Source: Candidatus Krumholzibacteriota bacterium | Lineage (GTDB): Bacteria > Krumholzibacteriota > Krumholzibacteriia > JACNKJ01 | Direction of reading: 5' to 3' | Assembly: GCA_016933175.1 (NCBI GenBank) | Contig: JAFGBK010000116.1 | Location: 53,571 to 117,570, forward strand | Length of the DNA stretch: 64,000 nt | Translations under genes and position numbers: made by a program | Notes under the pieces: model-generated | The model's database searches: none | What the model was told of the DNA's origin: nothing | The model's input: the letters and a program-made list of their open reading frames with translations, nothing else | Shown here: positions 45,591-54,761 of the stretch, piece by piece | Layout of the letters: every line of letters starts with the position of its first letter | How positions within the stretch are numbered: the stretch's first letter is position 1

Positions 45591-46514
45591 TCACAGCGCG
45601 CGCTCCATCTCGTACTGGTCGACGAGGTGGTCGAAGCCGAGCCTCTCGACGAAGGCGCGCATGCCCGCGTCGGACGCGTCCACGTTGAGCAGATTGATCT
45701 TCGCGCCGTCCGCCGGCAGGCGCTCGGCCAGGCCGCGCAGCAGGGCCGTGCCGGCGCCGCGCCGGCGCCGGTCGCGGCGCACGACCAGGGTCAGGAGCCA
45801 GCGGAAGAACGGCGCCCAGGCCAGGGCGCCCACGCAGTCTTCGCCATCGAAGGCGCCCAGGCAGAGCAGCTCGCCGGGCAGGCGCATCACGGCCTCGCAG
45901 CTGCACTCCCAGGAGGGCTGCCAGTCGGCCTCGCCGGCCAGCGCGAGCACCTGCCGCCGATCCACCTCGCGCAGGGCGAAGAGGGAAGGCCCCGCCGCGG
46001 GCAGCAGGTCTGGCGCCGGCGGCACGGCGGCATCCGACAGGAGCGGCGCCGGCGGCAGCGCGGCCGGGTCCAGGGTGTAGCAGCGCAGCTCCCGCGTGAC
46101 GGCGAAGCCCGACTTCTCGTAGGCGCGGCGGGCGCGCGCGTTGTCCTGCAGGACCTCGAGGACGAAGCGCTTGACGCCGCGCGCGCGCAGGCCAGGCAGG
46201 GCATGCTCGAACATCCGCCTCGCCAGGCCGCGGCCGCGATAGACCGGCACGATGCCCGTGCCGGCGTCGAAGGCCGCCGGCTCGCCGCGCCAGGGCCCCA
46301 GCCCGACGAGGAGGAAGCCCACCAGGCGGTCCCCGTCGTAGGCCCCCACCGATGCCGCGTAGTCCACGCCGTTCTTGGCGCCCCGCAGGCGCAGGTTCTC
46401 CTCGGTCACGTGGGAGGCGTCCATGCTGTAGTCGGCGAAGGCATCGCGGAAGGCCGTGTGGAGCTGGTCGAACTCCACGGGACCCAGGCGCAGCGCGTCG
46501 GGGCCGCCGCTCAT
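45591..46514 (-). CDS. Double GNAT acetyltransferase
   Basis: 307 residues with two GNAT folds. First: FDAGTGIVPVYRGRGLARRMFEHALPGLRARGVKRFVLEVLQDNARARRAYEKSGF has the acetyl-CoA loop (Q/RxxGxG/A as YRGRGLA). Second: LTLVVRRDRRRRGAGTALLRGLAERLPADGAKINLLNVDASDAGMRAFVERLGF. Substrate unknown. The ATG overlaps the aldolase stop (ATGA). The track merges it with an upstream shadow frame. Confidence 0.88.
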   Translation of the reverse strand: MSGGPDALRLGPVEFDQLHTAFRDAFADYSMDASHVTEENLRLRGAKNGVDYAASVGAYDGDRLVGFLLVGLGPWRGEPAAFDAGTGIVPVYRGRGLARRMFEHALPGLRARGVKRFVLEVLQDNARARRAYEKSGFAVTRELRCYTLDPAALPPAPLLSDAAVPPAPDLLPAAGPSLFALREVDRRQVLALAGEADWQPSWECSCEAVMRLPGELLCLGAFDGEDCVGALAWAPFFRWLLTLVVRRDRRRRGAGTALLRGLAERLPADGAKINLLNVDASDAGMRAFVERLGFDHLVDQYEMERAL

Positions 46515-47353
46515 GGCCTTCCCCCTCCGGCTGGCGGGCGCGGACCGCCGGGCGCGCCGCCGTGCAGCCGGCGCAGCCGCGCTAGGCAGTCGGGCGGGAT
46601 CCCCGCCGGCTCCTCGCCGCAGGCGCGGATCAGCCACCAGACGCGGGCGGCCTTCTCGGCCAGCTCCAGCCGGTCCAGGGCCGTCTCCAGGTCGGGGCCC
46701 ACGGCCAGTGCGCCATGACAGGCCCAGACCATCACGTCGGCGCGGCCCAGGGCCGCGGCCGTGGCCGCGGCCAGCTCGACGCCGCCCGGCATGGTGAAGG
46801 GCAGGGCGGCGATGCCCCCGAGAAAGAGCGCCGTCTCGGGCATGAGGGGCAGCAGGGCCGCCTCCAGGGCGCCCTCCGCGCGCAGGGAGGGCAGATGGCT
46901 CAGCGCGATGAGATGGTCGCAGTGGGAGTGCACGACGGCGCCGCCCGGCGGCAGGGCCGCGTGCAGGGCCCGGTGCGAGGGCAGCTCGCTGGTGGGCGCC
47001 CGCGAACCGGCGCTGGCCACGAGCCGGTCCCCGTCGCGGCCCAGCAGGCAGAGGCCGCCGGCGGGATCCGCGGCGATCTCGTGCATGCGGCTGCCCGTGG
47101 CGGTGACCAGGAGGTAGCGGTCCGCGCCGGGCCAGTCCGCGCCACCGGCGGCGGACGCGCCGCCCGGCGCAGCGGCCGCGCCGGCGGGCGTCGCCTCGAC
47201 GACCTCGCCCGGGGTGAAGGGCTCCATCAGGTCGCGGGGTCCGATCTGCAGGGACAGGTTGCCGCCGTTGGCCTCTCCCCAGCCGTGGCGGTCCAGGCGC
47301 GCGGCCACGGCGGCCACGCGCTCGAGAATCTCGGGGCGGACGGACGCGGGCAT
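46511..47353 (-). CDS. Class II aldolase/adducin family protein (RhaD-like)
   Basis: 280 residues. GWGEANGGNLSLQIG, VTATGSRMHEIA, VVHSHCDHLIALSHLPSL (zinc HxH) and VWACHGALAVGPDLETALDRLELAEKAARV (third zinc His) match L-rhamnulose-1-phosphate aldolase and relatives, which cleave ketose-1-phosphates to dihydroxyacetone phosphate and an aldehyde. No rhamnose genes lie nearby, so the substrate is open. AGGAGG before the ATG at 47353 sets the start. Coupled to the GNAT gene. Confidence 0.88.
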   Translation of the reverse strand: MPASVRPEILERVAAVAARLDRHGWGEANGGNLSLQIGPRDLMEPFTPGEVVEATPAGAAAAPGGASAAGGADWPGADRYLLVTATGSRMHEIAADPAGGLCLLGRDGDRLVASAGSRAPTSELPSHRALHAALPPGGAVVHSHCDHLIALSHLPSLRAEGALEAALLPLMPETALFLGGIAALPFTMPGGVELAAATAAALGRADVMVWACHGALAVGPDLETALDRLELAEKAARVWWLIRACGEEPAGIPPDCLARLRRLHGGAPGGPRPPAGGGRP

Positions 47354-47458
47354 GCTCCTCCTCACCATCTGCGTGGCACAAGGGGCCACGACCTCTGGGA
47401 CCACCTCGAAGGCGGGAACCCGCCACCGACATGGGGCATCCCAATCACCACCGACGCT

Positions 47459-48433
47459 TCAATACCAGGTACGGACCATGCGCAGGCCGGTGGCGCCGTC
47501 GGCCTCGTCGGGAAAGGCGCGGTCGCGGTACCAGCCCGACAGGGCCTCGAAGGGGCCGTCGTGGCTGCCGCCGCGCAGGCCCTTCTCCAGATCGTAGGCG
47601 TTCACGTCCACGGGGTCCACCAGCGGTTCGTAGTCGATCCAGTCGCCGTACCAGTCCTGGACCCACTCGCGCAGGTTGCCGGCCAGGTCGCTCAGGAACA
47701 GGTAGGCGTCGCCCTGCGGCGAGTAGCTGGCCACCGGCAGCGGCCCGGCCTCGCAGGGCGGAGCCGCCGGCGACGAGCGCCCGTTGCAGGTGGCGCAGTC
47801 GGGATTGCGGTCGCCCCAGGAATACTGCCGGTGATCCGGGTAGCGCGCGGCGTACTCCCACTCGGCCTCGGTGGGCAGGCGCCAGCCCATGGCGTCGTAA
47901 GGGTTTCCGCCGGGCCCGCAGACCCACTCCAGGCCCTGGATCACGTAGCTGCGCGGCAGGCCTTCGGCCTGATTGCGCCAGTCGCAGAGGGCCGCCGCCC
48001 CGTACCAGGTGACGCGGCGCAGCGGCAGGCCCGGATCCGCGCCGCCTCGCAGGGCGAGGCTGTCGCCCGCCGCGTCGTAGAGCAGCTCCTCGTGGCCCTG
48101 CAGGGCCAGCAGGCGGTCCCCCGTCTCGCTGAAGTAGAGCACGTCGCCCACCAGCGCCGCCTCGCCGTGGCGCCGGCCCGCGTTGAAGAGGGGCAGGGCC
48201 TCGTGCACGGTGAGCTCCGTCTGCGCGATGATGAAGCCGCGGCGCAGGGACACCCGCCGCGTGCCCTCGTAGGGATCGAAGAGCCCCGGCTCCCCCATGC
48301 GGTAGCTGCCCGCCGGCACGTAGCTGAAGCCCGGCGGCGGCGGCTCGACGCCGCCGTCGTTGTCCCAGAAGCAGCCGGACGCCAGCAGCAACGGCAGTGT
48401 CAAGAGCAGGATTCGGCGCGCGGGAACGATCAT
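47459..48433 (-). CDS. Lipoprotein with formylglycine-generating-enzyme-like (SUMF1) domain
   Basis: 324 residues. Lipobox LLASGC (Cys 21), acidic-proline linker, then a complete FGE-sulfatase fold: VPAGSYRMGEPG, AQTELTVHEALPLFN, VTWYGAAALCDWRNQ, WRLPTEAEWEYAAR, LAGNLREWVQDWY, KGLRGGSHDGPFEALSGWYR and TGLRMVR. Outer-membrane or periplasmic location follows from the lipobox. Formylglycine formation is not assured, since many lipoprotein members are non-enzymatic. Divergent from the radical-SAM gene. Confidence 0.88.
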   Translation of the reverse strand: MIVPARRILLLTLPLLLASGCFWDNDGGVEPPPPGFSYVPAGSYRMGEPGLFDPYEGTRRVSLRRGFIIAQTELTVHEALPLFNAGRRHGEAALVGDVLYFSETGDRLLALQGHEELLYDAAGDSLALRGGADPGLPLRRVTWYGAAALCDWRNQAEGLPRSYVIQGLEWVCGPGGNPYDAMGWRLPTEAEWEYAARYPDHRQYSWGDRNPDCATCNGRSSPAAPPCEAGPLPVASYSPQGDAYLFLSDLAGNLREWVQDWYGDWIDYEPLVDPVDVNAYDLEKGLRGGSHDGPFEALSGWYRDRAFPDEADGATGLRMVRTWY

Positions 48434-48504
48434 GGGACCTCCAGGCTTTCGCGGCGGACGTCATGGGTATAATATCGCCCCTTCACCCCCGTGGGAAGGA
48501 CGCC

Positions 48505-51141
48505 ATGCTGCCTCCCGGCCATCCCTACGAGAAGCTCCTCGAACGCGTCGCCAAGCCCGGACGCTACACGGGCGGCGAGCACCAGGAGGTCCGCAAAGAT
48601 CCCGGCGCGCTGCGCTGCCGCGTGGCCCTGGCCTATCCGGACGTCTACGAGGTGGGGATGAGCCACCTGGGGCTCAAGATCCTCTACAGCCTCGTCAATG
48701 CGCGCGAGGACCTGGCCGCCGAGCGCGTCTACGCCCCCTGGCCCGACATGGAGGCCGAGCTGCGCGGCGCGGGGCTGCCCCTGGTCAGCCTGGAGACGGC
48801 CACGCCGCTCTCGGACTTCGACGTGCTGGGCGTCTCCCTCCAGTACGAGTTGACGGCCACGAACCTGCTCACGTTGCTCGACCTGGGCGGCATTCCCCTG
48901 CGCGCGGCGGACCGCGGCGACGGCGACCCGCTGGTGGCCGCCGGCGGACCCATGGCCTTCGAGGCCGAGCCCCTGGCGCCCTTCGTCGACGTCTTCGTCA
49001 TCGGCGACGGCGAGGAGGCCCTGGTGGACCTCATGGATCACTGGGCGCGCCTCGGGGAGCGGGGCCTGCCGCGCGCCGAGCGCCTGCGCCGCCTGGCGGC
49101 CGGCCGCGGCCGCTACGTGCCGTCCCTCTACCGGGCGGCGCCCGACCCGGCCACGGGCCTGCACGTGGTGCTGAAGCCGGCCGACCCCGACCTGCCCTTT
49201 CCCGTCAAGCGCGCGCTGGTGGAGAGCCTGGACGCCTGGCCCTTCCCCACCGACACGCCTGTCGCCGAGAGCCGCGCCGTCTTCGACCGCCACGCCATCG
49301 AGCTGGCCCGCGGCTGCCAGGCGGGCTGCCGCTTCTGCCAGGCGGGGATGATCTACCGACCTCTGCGCGAGCGACCGCCGGCCCAGGTCGCCGGGACGGT
49401 GCTGCGCGGCGTGCGCGAGGCCGGCTACGACGAGGTGAGCCTGAGCAGCCTGTCCACGGCGGACTACTCCGCGCTGCTCCCCCTGGTCGAGCGCCTCATG
49501 CCCGAGCTCGAGGACGAGCGCGTCAGCCTGTCCGTCTCGAGCCTGCGCGCCTACGGCCTCGCCGAGGCTCTGCTGGACGAGATGGCGAAGGTGCGCGCCA
49601 CCAGCCTCACCTTCGCCCCCGAGGCGGGCAGCCAGCGCCTGCGCGACGCCATCAACAAGAACGTCAGCGACGAGCAGCTGATCGAGAGCGCGCGGCGGGC
49701 CTTCCAGCGCGGCTGGAACCACATCAAGCTCTACTTCATGATCGGCCTGCCGGGCGAGACCGGCGCCGACCTGGCCGGCATCATCGACCTGGCCGCCCGC
49801 TGCCGCGACACGGCGCGGGATCTGCCCGGCCGGCGCCGCCCGGCGCGGGTGATCGTCTCGGTGAGCAACTTCGTGCCCAAGCCGCACACGCCCTTCCAGT
49901 GGGCGGCCATGGACCCGCCCGAGCGCCTGCGCGCCAAGCAGTCGCGCCTGCGCCGCCTGGCCCGCGAGCGCGGCCTGGACATCAAGCTGCACGACGCGGC
50001 GGCGAGCCGCCTGGAGGGCATCCTCAGCCGCGGCGACCGCCGCCTGGCCGACGTCATCGAGCTGGCCTGGCGCCGCGGCGCCCGCTTCGACGGCTGGGAT
50101 GACCAGTTCCGCCCCGACATCTGGGAAGGCGCCCTGGCCGACGCGGGCGTGGACCCGGCGCCCATGCTCGGCGCCCTGCCGCTTGACTCGCGCCTGCCCT
50201 GGGAGCACCTGCACCCCGGCGTGACGCGCACCTTCCTGCACCGCGAGTGGGAGCGCGGCCTGGCCGGCCTGACCACGGCGCCCTGCGGCCTGGCGCCGGT
50301 GGATCCCGCGGGCGCGGACGGCGCGCCGGGCGCGGAGGACGTCTGCCACCACTGCGGTCTGGCCTGCGACCTGGAGGAATTGGCCGCGCGGCGGCGGGCC
50401 GCCCATGCCGAGCTGGCGGCCCTGGCGGCGGCGCCCCGCGCGGCGGCGACGGAGCCCCGCCGCTACCGCCTCGTCTACGCGCGCTACGGCCCGGCCAGCA
50501 GCCTGGGCCACCTGGACCTGCTGCGCCTGTGGCCGCGCGTCCTGCGCCGGGCCGGCCTGCGCGTGGCCTACAGCCGGGGCTACCATCCCCACCCGCGCCT
50601 GAGCTTCTCGCCGGCCCTGCCCACGGGGGCCTGGAGCGTGGGCGAGCAGATGGAGGTCGTCCTGCGCGAGGACCTGCCGCCGGCGGACCTGCTCGCCCGC
50701 CTGGCGGGCGCCCTGCCGCCGGGCCTGCGCCTGCTGGAGGCCCACGCCGGCGAGGCGCGCCCCCTGGCGAAACGCCTGGCCGCCCAGCGCGTACTGGTGG
50801 CCTTTGCCGGACCGCCCGGCGGGGACCTGGCGGCGGCCTGCGCGGCGCTGCTGGCCCGCGCCACCATCACGGTCACGCGGGAGCGCAAGCAGGGCGTTCG
50901 CGCCCTGGACGTGCGGCCCACGCTCCTGGCCCTGCGGCCGGCCGCGCCGGAGGACCTGCCGGCGGCGGCGGCGCTGCTGCCGGGGGACGACTGGGCCGGC
51001 GGCCTGCCCGCGCGCGTCCACCTGGAGCTGGCCCTGCAGCGGGCGTCGGTGAAGCCCGCCGAGCTGGCCCTGCTGCTGGGCGGCGAGGCCGGGACTGTCC
51101 GCGTCCTGCGCCTGGGATTCGCGCTGGAGAAGGAGCCATGA
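48505..51141 (+). CDS. B12-binding-type radical SAM protein with C-terminal DUF2344
   Basis: 878 residues of the TIGR03960/TIGR03936 group. N-terminal Rossmann-like B12-binding-type domain (ALAYPDVYEVGMSHLGLKILY, FDVLGVSLQYELTATNLL), radical-SAM cluster ELARGCQAGCRFCQAGMIYRPLRERP with the SAM domain running to about residue 560, then CHHCGLACDLEEL and the DUF2344 domain (YRLVYARYGPASSLGHLDLLRLWPRVLRRAGLRVAYSRGYHPHPRLSF). The reaction is not established. GGAAGG precedes the ATG; the track's 36 upstream residues are unsupported. Its stop overlaps the MATE start (ATGA). The usual RNase G and L21/L27 neighbours are absent. Confidence 0.9.
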   Translation: MLPPGHPYEKLLERVAKPGRYTGGEHQEVRKDPGALRCRVALAYPDVYEVGMSHLGLKILYSLVNAREDLAAERVYAPWPDMEAELRGAGLPLVSLETATPLSDFDVLGVSLQYELTATNLLTLLDLGGIPLRAADRGDGDPLVAAGGPMAFEAEPLAPFVDVFVIGDGEEALVDLMDHWARLGERGLPRAERLRRLAAGRGRYVPSLYRAAPDPATGLHVVLKPADPDLPFPVKRALVESLDAWPFPTDTPVAESRAVFDRHAIELARGCQAGCRFCQAGMIYRPLRERPPAQVAGTVLRGVREAGYDEVSLSSLSTADYSALLPLVERLMPELEDERVSLSVSSLRAYGLAEALLDEMAKVRATSLTFAPEAGSQRLRDAINKNVSDEQLIESARRAFQRGWNHIKLYFMIGLPGETGADLAGIIDLAARCRDTARDLPGRRRPARVIVSVSNFVPKPHTPFQWAAMDPPERLRAKQSRLRRLARERGLDIKLHDAAASRLEGILSRGDRRLADVIELAWRRGARFDGWDDQFRPDIWEGALADAGVDPAPMLGALPLDSRLPWEHLHPGVTRTFLHREWERGLAGLTTAPCGLAPVDPAGADGAPGAEDVCHHCGLACDLEELAARRRAAHAELAALAAAPRAAATEPRRYRLVYARYGPASSLGHLDLLRLWPRVLRRAGLRVAYSRGYHPHPRLSFSPALPTGAWSVGEQMEVVLREDLPPADLLARLAGALPPGLRLLEAHAGEARPLAKRLAAQRVLVAFAGPPGGDLAAACAALLARATITVTRERKQGVRALDVRPTLLALRPAAPEDLPAAAALLPGDDWAGGLPARVHLELALQRASVKPAELALLLGGEAGTVRVLRLGFALEKEP

Positions 51142-52523
51142 GCACGGCGACCACCAAGAGCGATCGCGCGGCCGCGACGCGCTACGACCACACCGAGGGC
51201 AGCGTCCTGCGGTCCATCATCCACATGGGCCTACCCTCGATGATCGGCTTCGCCGCGACGAACGTCTACGACATCGTGGACATGTTCTGGGTGGCCAGGC
51301 TGGGCGCGGAGAGCGTGGCCGCCGTGACGGTCTTCTTCTCCTTCTACTGGGTCATCAGCTCGGCCAACCAGATCGCCGGCTCGGGCTCCCTGGCCGTCAT
51401 CAGCCGGCGCTACGGCGAGAAGGACCCGGGCAAGACCGAGGCCGCCATCAAGGAGGCCCTGCTGCTCAAGTGGGCCCTGGCCCTGGTCTGCGGCCTCGCG
51501 GGCTACGCCTTCCTGCGGCCGGTGCTGAGCCTGCTGGGCGCCACGGGGACCGTCCACGAGCAGGCCGCGCGCTACGGCGCCGTTCAGCTCCTGGGCCTGG
51601 GCTTCTCCTTCGCCAGCTTCACCATCTACACGGCCCTGCGCGGGGTGGGCGATCCGCGCAAGGCCATGGTGCTGATGCTCTCGGGCGTGGGGCTGAACAT
51701 CATCCTCGATCCCCTGCTCATCTTCGGCCTGGGGCCCTTTCCGGAACTCGGCGTCACCGGCGCGGCCCTGGCCTCCATCATCGGCTTCGGCGCCACCTTC
51801 TTCGCGGGGCTGGTGATCTTCTACGGCGGCTGGACGGCCGTGCGCCTGCGCCTGCGCGGCAGCGTGGGCGTGCGCATGGCCGGCATGGGGCAGATGCTCA
51901 ACATCGGCTTCCCGTCGGGGATCAGCTCCGTCTCCTTCTCGCTGGCGCGCGCGGTGATCATGTCGCTGATCGCGGCCTTCGGCGCCGAGATCATCGCCGT
52001 CTACGGCATGGCCCAGCGGGTGACGGCCCTGGGCATCATGGTGGTCGTGGGCATGGGGCTGGGCCTCTCCGCCCTGGTGGGGCAGAACCTGGGCGCCGGC
52101 AAGCCCGAGCGGGCGCGGCGGACGGCCGACGCGGCGACGCTGTTCTGCGGCCTGGCGCTGACGGTCTTCGCGGTCGTGACCATCCTGTTCGCGCGGCCCA
52201 TCGCGCGGGCCTTCTTCGACGCGCCGGAGCTGATCGAGCAGGGCGTCGTCATCCTGCGCATCTTCTCGCTGAACCTGCCCTTCGTAGGCTTCATCATCTC
52301 CATGGAGATGGCCATCACCGGCGCCGGCCAGACGCGGTGGCCCATGTTCTTCTCCATCCTCGCCAGCTGGGTCCTGCAGGTGCCGCTGATCCTGCTGGTG
52401 ACGCGGGCCCTGCACCTGGGGCCGACAGCCGTCTGGTGGTCCATGGTGGCCGCCGAGGTCATCGCCCTAGGCCTGTTCCTGCTCTACTACCGCCGCTACC
52501 GCTGGCTGGCGACGAAGGTCTGA
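51138..52523 (+). CDS. MATE-family efflux transporter
   Basis: 461 residues, twelve membrane helices. Typical MATE segments: LRSIIHMGLPSMIGFAATNVYDIVDMFWVARLGAESVAAVTV, then ALRGVGDPRKAMVLMLSGVGLNIILDPLLIFG, and in the second half LGLSALVGQNLGAGKPERARRT and MAITGAGQTRWPMFFSILASWVLQVPLIL. It exports organic cations or drugs using Na+ or H+. The start at 51138 overlaps the radical-SAM stop; the track's frame begins far upstream in a shadow. Pairing with the radical-SAM gene could mean it exports that enzyme's product, but this is speculation. Confidence 0.92.
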   Translation: MSTATTKSDRAAATRYDHTEGSVLRSIIHMGLPSMIGFAATNVYDIVDMFWVARLGAESVAAVTVFFSFYWVISSANQIAGSGSLAVISRRYGEKDPGKTEAAIKEALLLKWALALVCGLAGYAFLRPVLSLLGATGTVHEQAARYGAVQLLGLGFSFASFTIYTALRGVGDPRKAMVLMLSGVGLNIILDPLLIFGLGPFPELGVTGAALASIIGFGATFFAGLVIFYGGWTAVRLRLRGSVGVRMAGMGQMLNIGFPSGISSVSFSLARAVIMSLIAAFGAEIIAVYGMAQRVTALGIMVVVGMGLGLSALVGQNLGAGKPERARRTADAATLFCGLALTVFAVVTILFARPIARAFFDAPELIEQGVVILRIFSLNLPFVGFIISMEMAITGAGQTRWPMFFSILASWVLQVPLILLVTRALHLGPTAVWWSMVAAEVIALGLFLLYYRRYRWLATKV

Positions 52524-52576
52524 CGCGGGCGGCCCGCGCCGCGGCGCCATGCGGACGCCACGGTCCTTTCCCATGA

Positions 52577-52612
52577 ACGAAAAGGCCGGCCCGGCGCGGC
52601 GCCGGACCGGCC
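52577..52612 (-). terminator. Terminator of the TPR gene
   Basis: A 13-bp stem with one mismatch (52584-52596 with 52600-52612), loop of three, followed on the minus strand by TTTTCGTT. It lies between the converging MATE and TPR genes and may also stop the MATE transcript. Confidence 0.65.
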
Positions 52613-52652
52613 AGGTGGGCGGGCTCTGCGCCCCGCCCGTGCCCACGGGATC

Positions 52653-53816
52653 TCACTCCAGCTCGGGCTGCGCGATCTCTCCGGCCTCGGCCATCACGAC
52701 ATTGCCGTCGGGCTCGAGAACGGGCTCCGCCGCGGCGGACGTTTCCTCGCACTCGCCCGCCGGCGTCCCGGCCAGGTCCTCCTCGGCCGCGGGCGCGAAG
52801 CTGCCGGCCAGGATCGCCAGGTCCAGCGCGGGCAGCTCGGGATCGTCCACGCGATCGGCCAGGCGCGCGGCGCTGGCCAGGGCGCTGGCGTGCTCGCTGT
52901 CGGCGGCGACGGCCCGCTCGTAGGCCGCGCGCGCCATGGCCAGGTAGCCCGCGCGCTCGAGGGCCACGCCCAGGTTGTTCTGGGCGCAGGCGATCGCGGG
53001 CGCCAGCTCGGCGGCGCGGGCCAGGGGCACCAGGGCATCGTCGAACCGCTCCTGCTCGATGAGGATCAGGCCCAGGTTGTTCAGGGACCAGGCGTCCTCG
53101 GGATCGAGGCTCAGGGCCTGGTGGTAGGCGGCCGCGGCCTCGTCCGCGCGGCCGAGGTTGTGCAGGGCGCGCCCGCGCAGGCGGTCCGCCTCGGCGTCGC
53201 CCGGCGCGGCCTCGCGCACGCGGTCCACCAGCTCGAGGGCCTCCTCGTTCCGGCCCAGCTCCATCAGGACGCGGCCCAGGTTGAGCAGGCTCTTGCGGTG
53301 CTCGGGCCGGATGGCCAGGGCGGCGCGCAGGGCGGCCTCGGCCGCCGCGGCGTCGCCGCGCTTCCACTCGGACAGGCCGAGCATGTAGTTGCCCCAGACG
53401 TGCTCCGGGTGGTGGTAGGCGAAGGCCGTGAACAGGTGCGCCGCCTGGTCATAATCGCCGGCCAGGTAGGCGTCCTCGGCGGTGAAGTAGTCCACGTCCG
53501 CGGGCGGCGCGGCGGGCGACGCCTCGTCCTCGGTGGACGTCTCGGTCTCGGCGGGCGCGGCGGCCGGCTCGACCGGCGTCACGTCGCTCTCAGCGGCCGC
53601 GGCGTAGGCTCCGGCCCGGGTCTCGTCGTCCAGGGACGCCTCGGCGCGGGCCCAGTCCGCCAGGCTCCGCTCGACCTCGGCGCTCTCACCCTCCTGCTTC
53701 TGGACGCCGGTCTGGAGGCCATAGGCCGCCAGGATGGCGATGACGACGATGACCACCCCGCCCAGCACGAAGCGGAGGGGCCAGCCTTCTCGGGTGTCGG
53801 TGCTCTTGCGGTTCAT
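52653..53816 (-). CDS. Membrane-anchored TPR protein
   Basis: 387 residues. One N-terminal membrane helix (FVLGGVVIVVIAILAAYGLQTG) after a basic stretch, an acidic Ala/Glu/Thr-rich linker of about 80 residues, then at least five tetratricopeptide repeats (AEDAYLAGDYDQAAHLFTAFAYHHPE, YMLGLSEWKRGDAAAAEAALRAALAIRPE, NLGRVLMELGRNEEALELV, ALHNLGRADEAAAAYHQALSLDPED, NLGLILIEQERFDDALVPL) and an acidic tail. Probably a scaffold facing the periplasm. AGGAGG before the ATG sets the start; the track adds 18 unsupported residues. Confidence 0.85.
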   Translation of the reverse strand: MNRKSTDTREGWPLRFVLGGVVIVVIAILAAYGLQTGVQKQEGESAEVERSLADWARAEASLDDETRAGAYAAAAESDVTPVEPAAAPAETETSTEDEASPAAPPADVDYFTAEDAYLAGDYDQAAHLFTAFAYHHPEHVWGNYMLGLSEWKRGDAAAAEAALRAALAIRPEHRKSLLNLGRVLMELGRNEEALELVDRVREAAPGDAEADRLRGRALHNLGRADEAAAAYHQALSLDPEDAWSLNNLGLILIEQERFDDALVPLARAAELAPAIACAQNNLGVALERAGYLAMARAAYERAVAADSEHASALASAARLADRVDDPELPALDLAILAGSFAPAAEEDLAGTPAGECEETSAAAEPVLEPDGNVVMAEAGEIAQPELE

Positions 53817-54179
53817 CGTTTCCCTCCTCGGTTTGCCCCTGCGGGGCGCGGTCCAATGGGGCCACGGCAAGGGGCCGGCCAGGACGCGACGCGACCATAC
53901 CGATTATGCAAGCCGCTATCGGTGAAGGGATTGCCCGGCCGGCGGCGGCTTCCGGCTCTCGCGTTGAGCGGTGGTGGCATGTCCCGCCGGACACGCCGCG
54001 GGTTCCCGTAAACACGGAGGCGGTGACGCAGGCCCCGCCGAATGGCCCTTTGGGAGACTCGCTTCCTGTGATAGAATGGTTGAAGAATTGAGATATCGAC
54101 GTGATCCGAGGCCGGTGGGGCCTGCTTACTCCCCCGCCAGCGCCCGCGGCGCGGATCCCCGCATGGGAGGTCCCCCGTC
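53817..54179. other. Divergent intergenic region
   Basis: 363 bases between the TPR gene and the secreted-protein operon. It holds the candidate plus-strand promoter at 54050-54077. I see no ORF with RBS, no tRNA and no clear hairpin. Confidence 0.5.
54050..54077 (+). promoter_or_regulatory. Candidate promoter of the secreted-protein operon
   Basis: TTGGGA (54050-54055), 16 bases, TAGAAT (54072-54077), about 100 bases before the ATG at 54180. Confidence 0.45.
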
Positions 54180-54746
54180 ATGAGGCGCCGCACCCGACCG
54201 CCGGACGCCCGGGCCGCCACGCTCGCTCTCGCCCTGCTCGCTGCCGTCCTACTCGCGCCCGCGCCCGCCGGCGGGGCCGTGCGCCTGCGGGCCTCGGCCT
54301 TCGGCAGCGCGGGCCAGCCGGCGTCGAGCCCCAACGCCGTCATCAACTCGACACTGGGCCAGCCGACGCCCATCGGCGTCGGCGCCGCCGGCGGCGTCGT
54401 CCTGCACGCCGGCTTCTGGTACGCCCATCGATTCACGGGGCTGACGGACGCGCCCCCGGCGGGCGCGCCGGCCTTTCGCCTCTGGCAGAACTACCCGAAT
54501 CCCTTCAACCCGGCCACGACCATCCGCTTCACCCTGGCGGAGGCGGGTCTGGTGCGCCTGTCGGTCCTCGATCCGCGGGGCCGCCTGGTGCGCCGCCTGG
54601 TGGACGGGCCCTGGCCGCCCGGCACCCACACGGTGGTCTGGGACGGCACCGACGACGCCGGACGCCCCGTGGCCTCCGGCCTCTACCTCTACCGCCTCGA
54701 GGCCGGCGGCCGGCGCGCCGTCCGGCGCAGCCTGGTCCTCAAGTAG
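54180..54746 (+). CDS. Secreted protein with FlgD-like sorting domain
   Basis: 188 residues. Signal peptide (LALALLAAVLLAPAPAGG); a short domain with INSTLGQPTPIG and LHAGFWYA, a repeat type common in secreted proteins of FCB-group genomes; then the C-terminal Ig domain (FRLWQNYPNPFNPATTIRFTL, VRLSVLDPRGRLVRRLV, WDGTDDAGRPVASGLYLYRLEAG) ending in Lys. Such tails direct export or surface attachment in type IX-like systems; no T9SS genes are in the window. First gene of an operon with the GIGTTAP-repeat protein and a subtilase. Confidence 0.85.
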   Translation: MRRRTRPPDARAATLALALLAAVLLAPAPAGGAVRLRASAFGSAGQPASSPNAVINSTLGQPTPIGVGAAGGVVLHAGFWYAHRFTGLTDAPPAGAPAFRLWQNYPNPFNPATTIRFTLAEAGLVRLSVLDPRGRLVRRLVDGPWPPGTHTVVWDGTDDAGRPVASGLYLYRLEAGGRRAVRRSLVLK

Positions 54747-54761
54747 ACGAGGGAGATGGAC

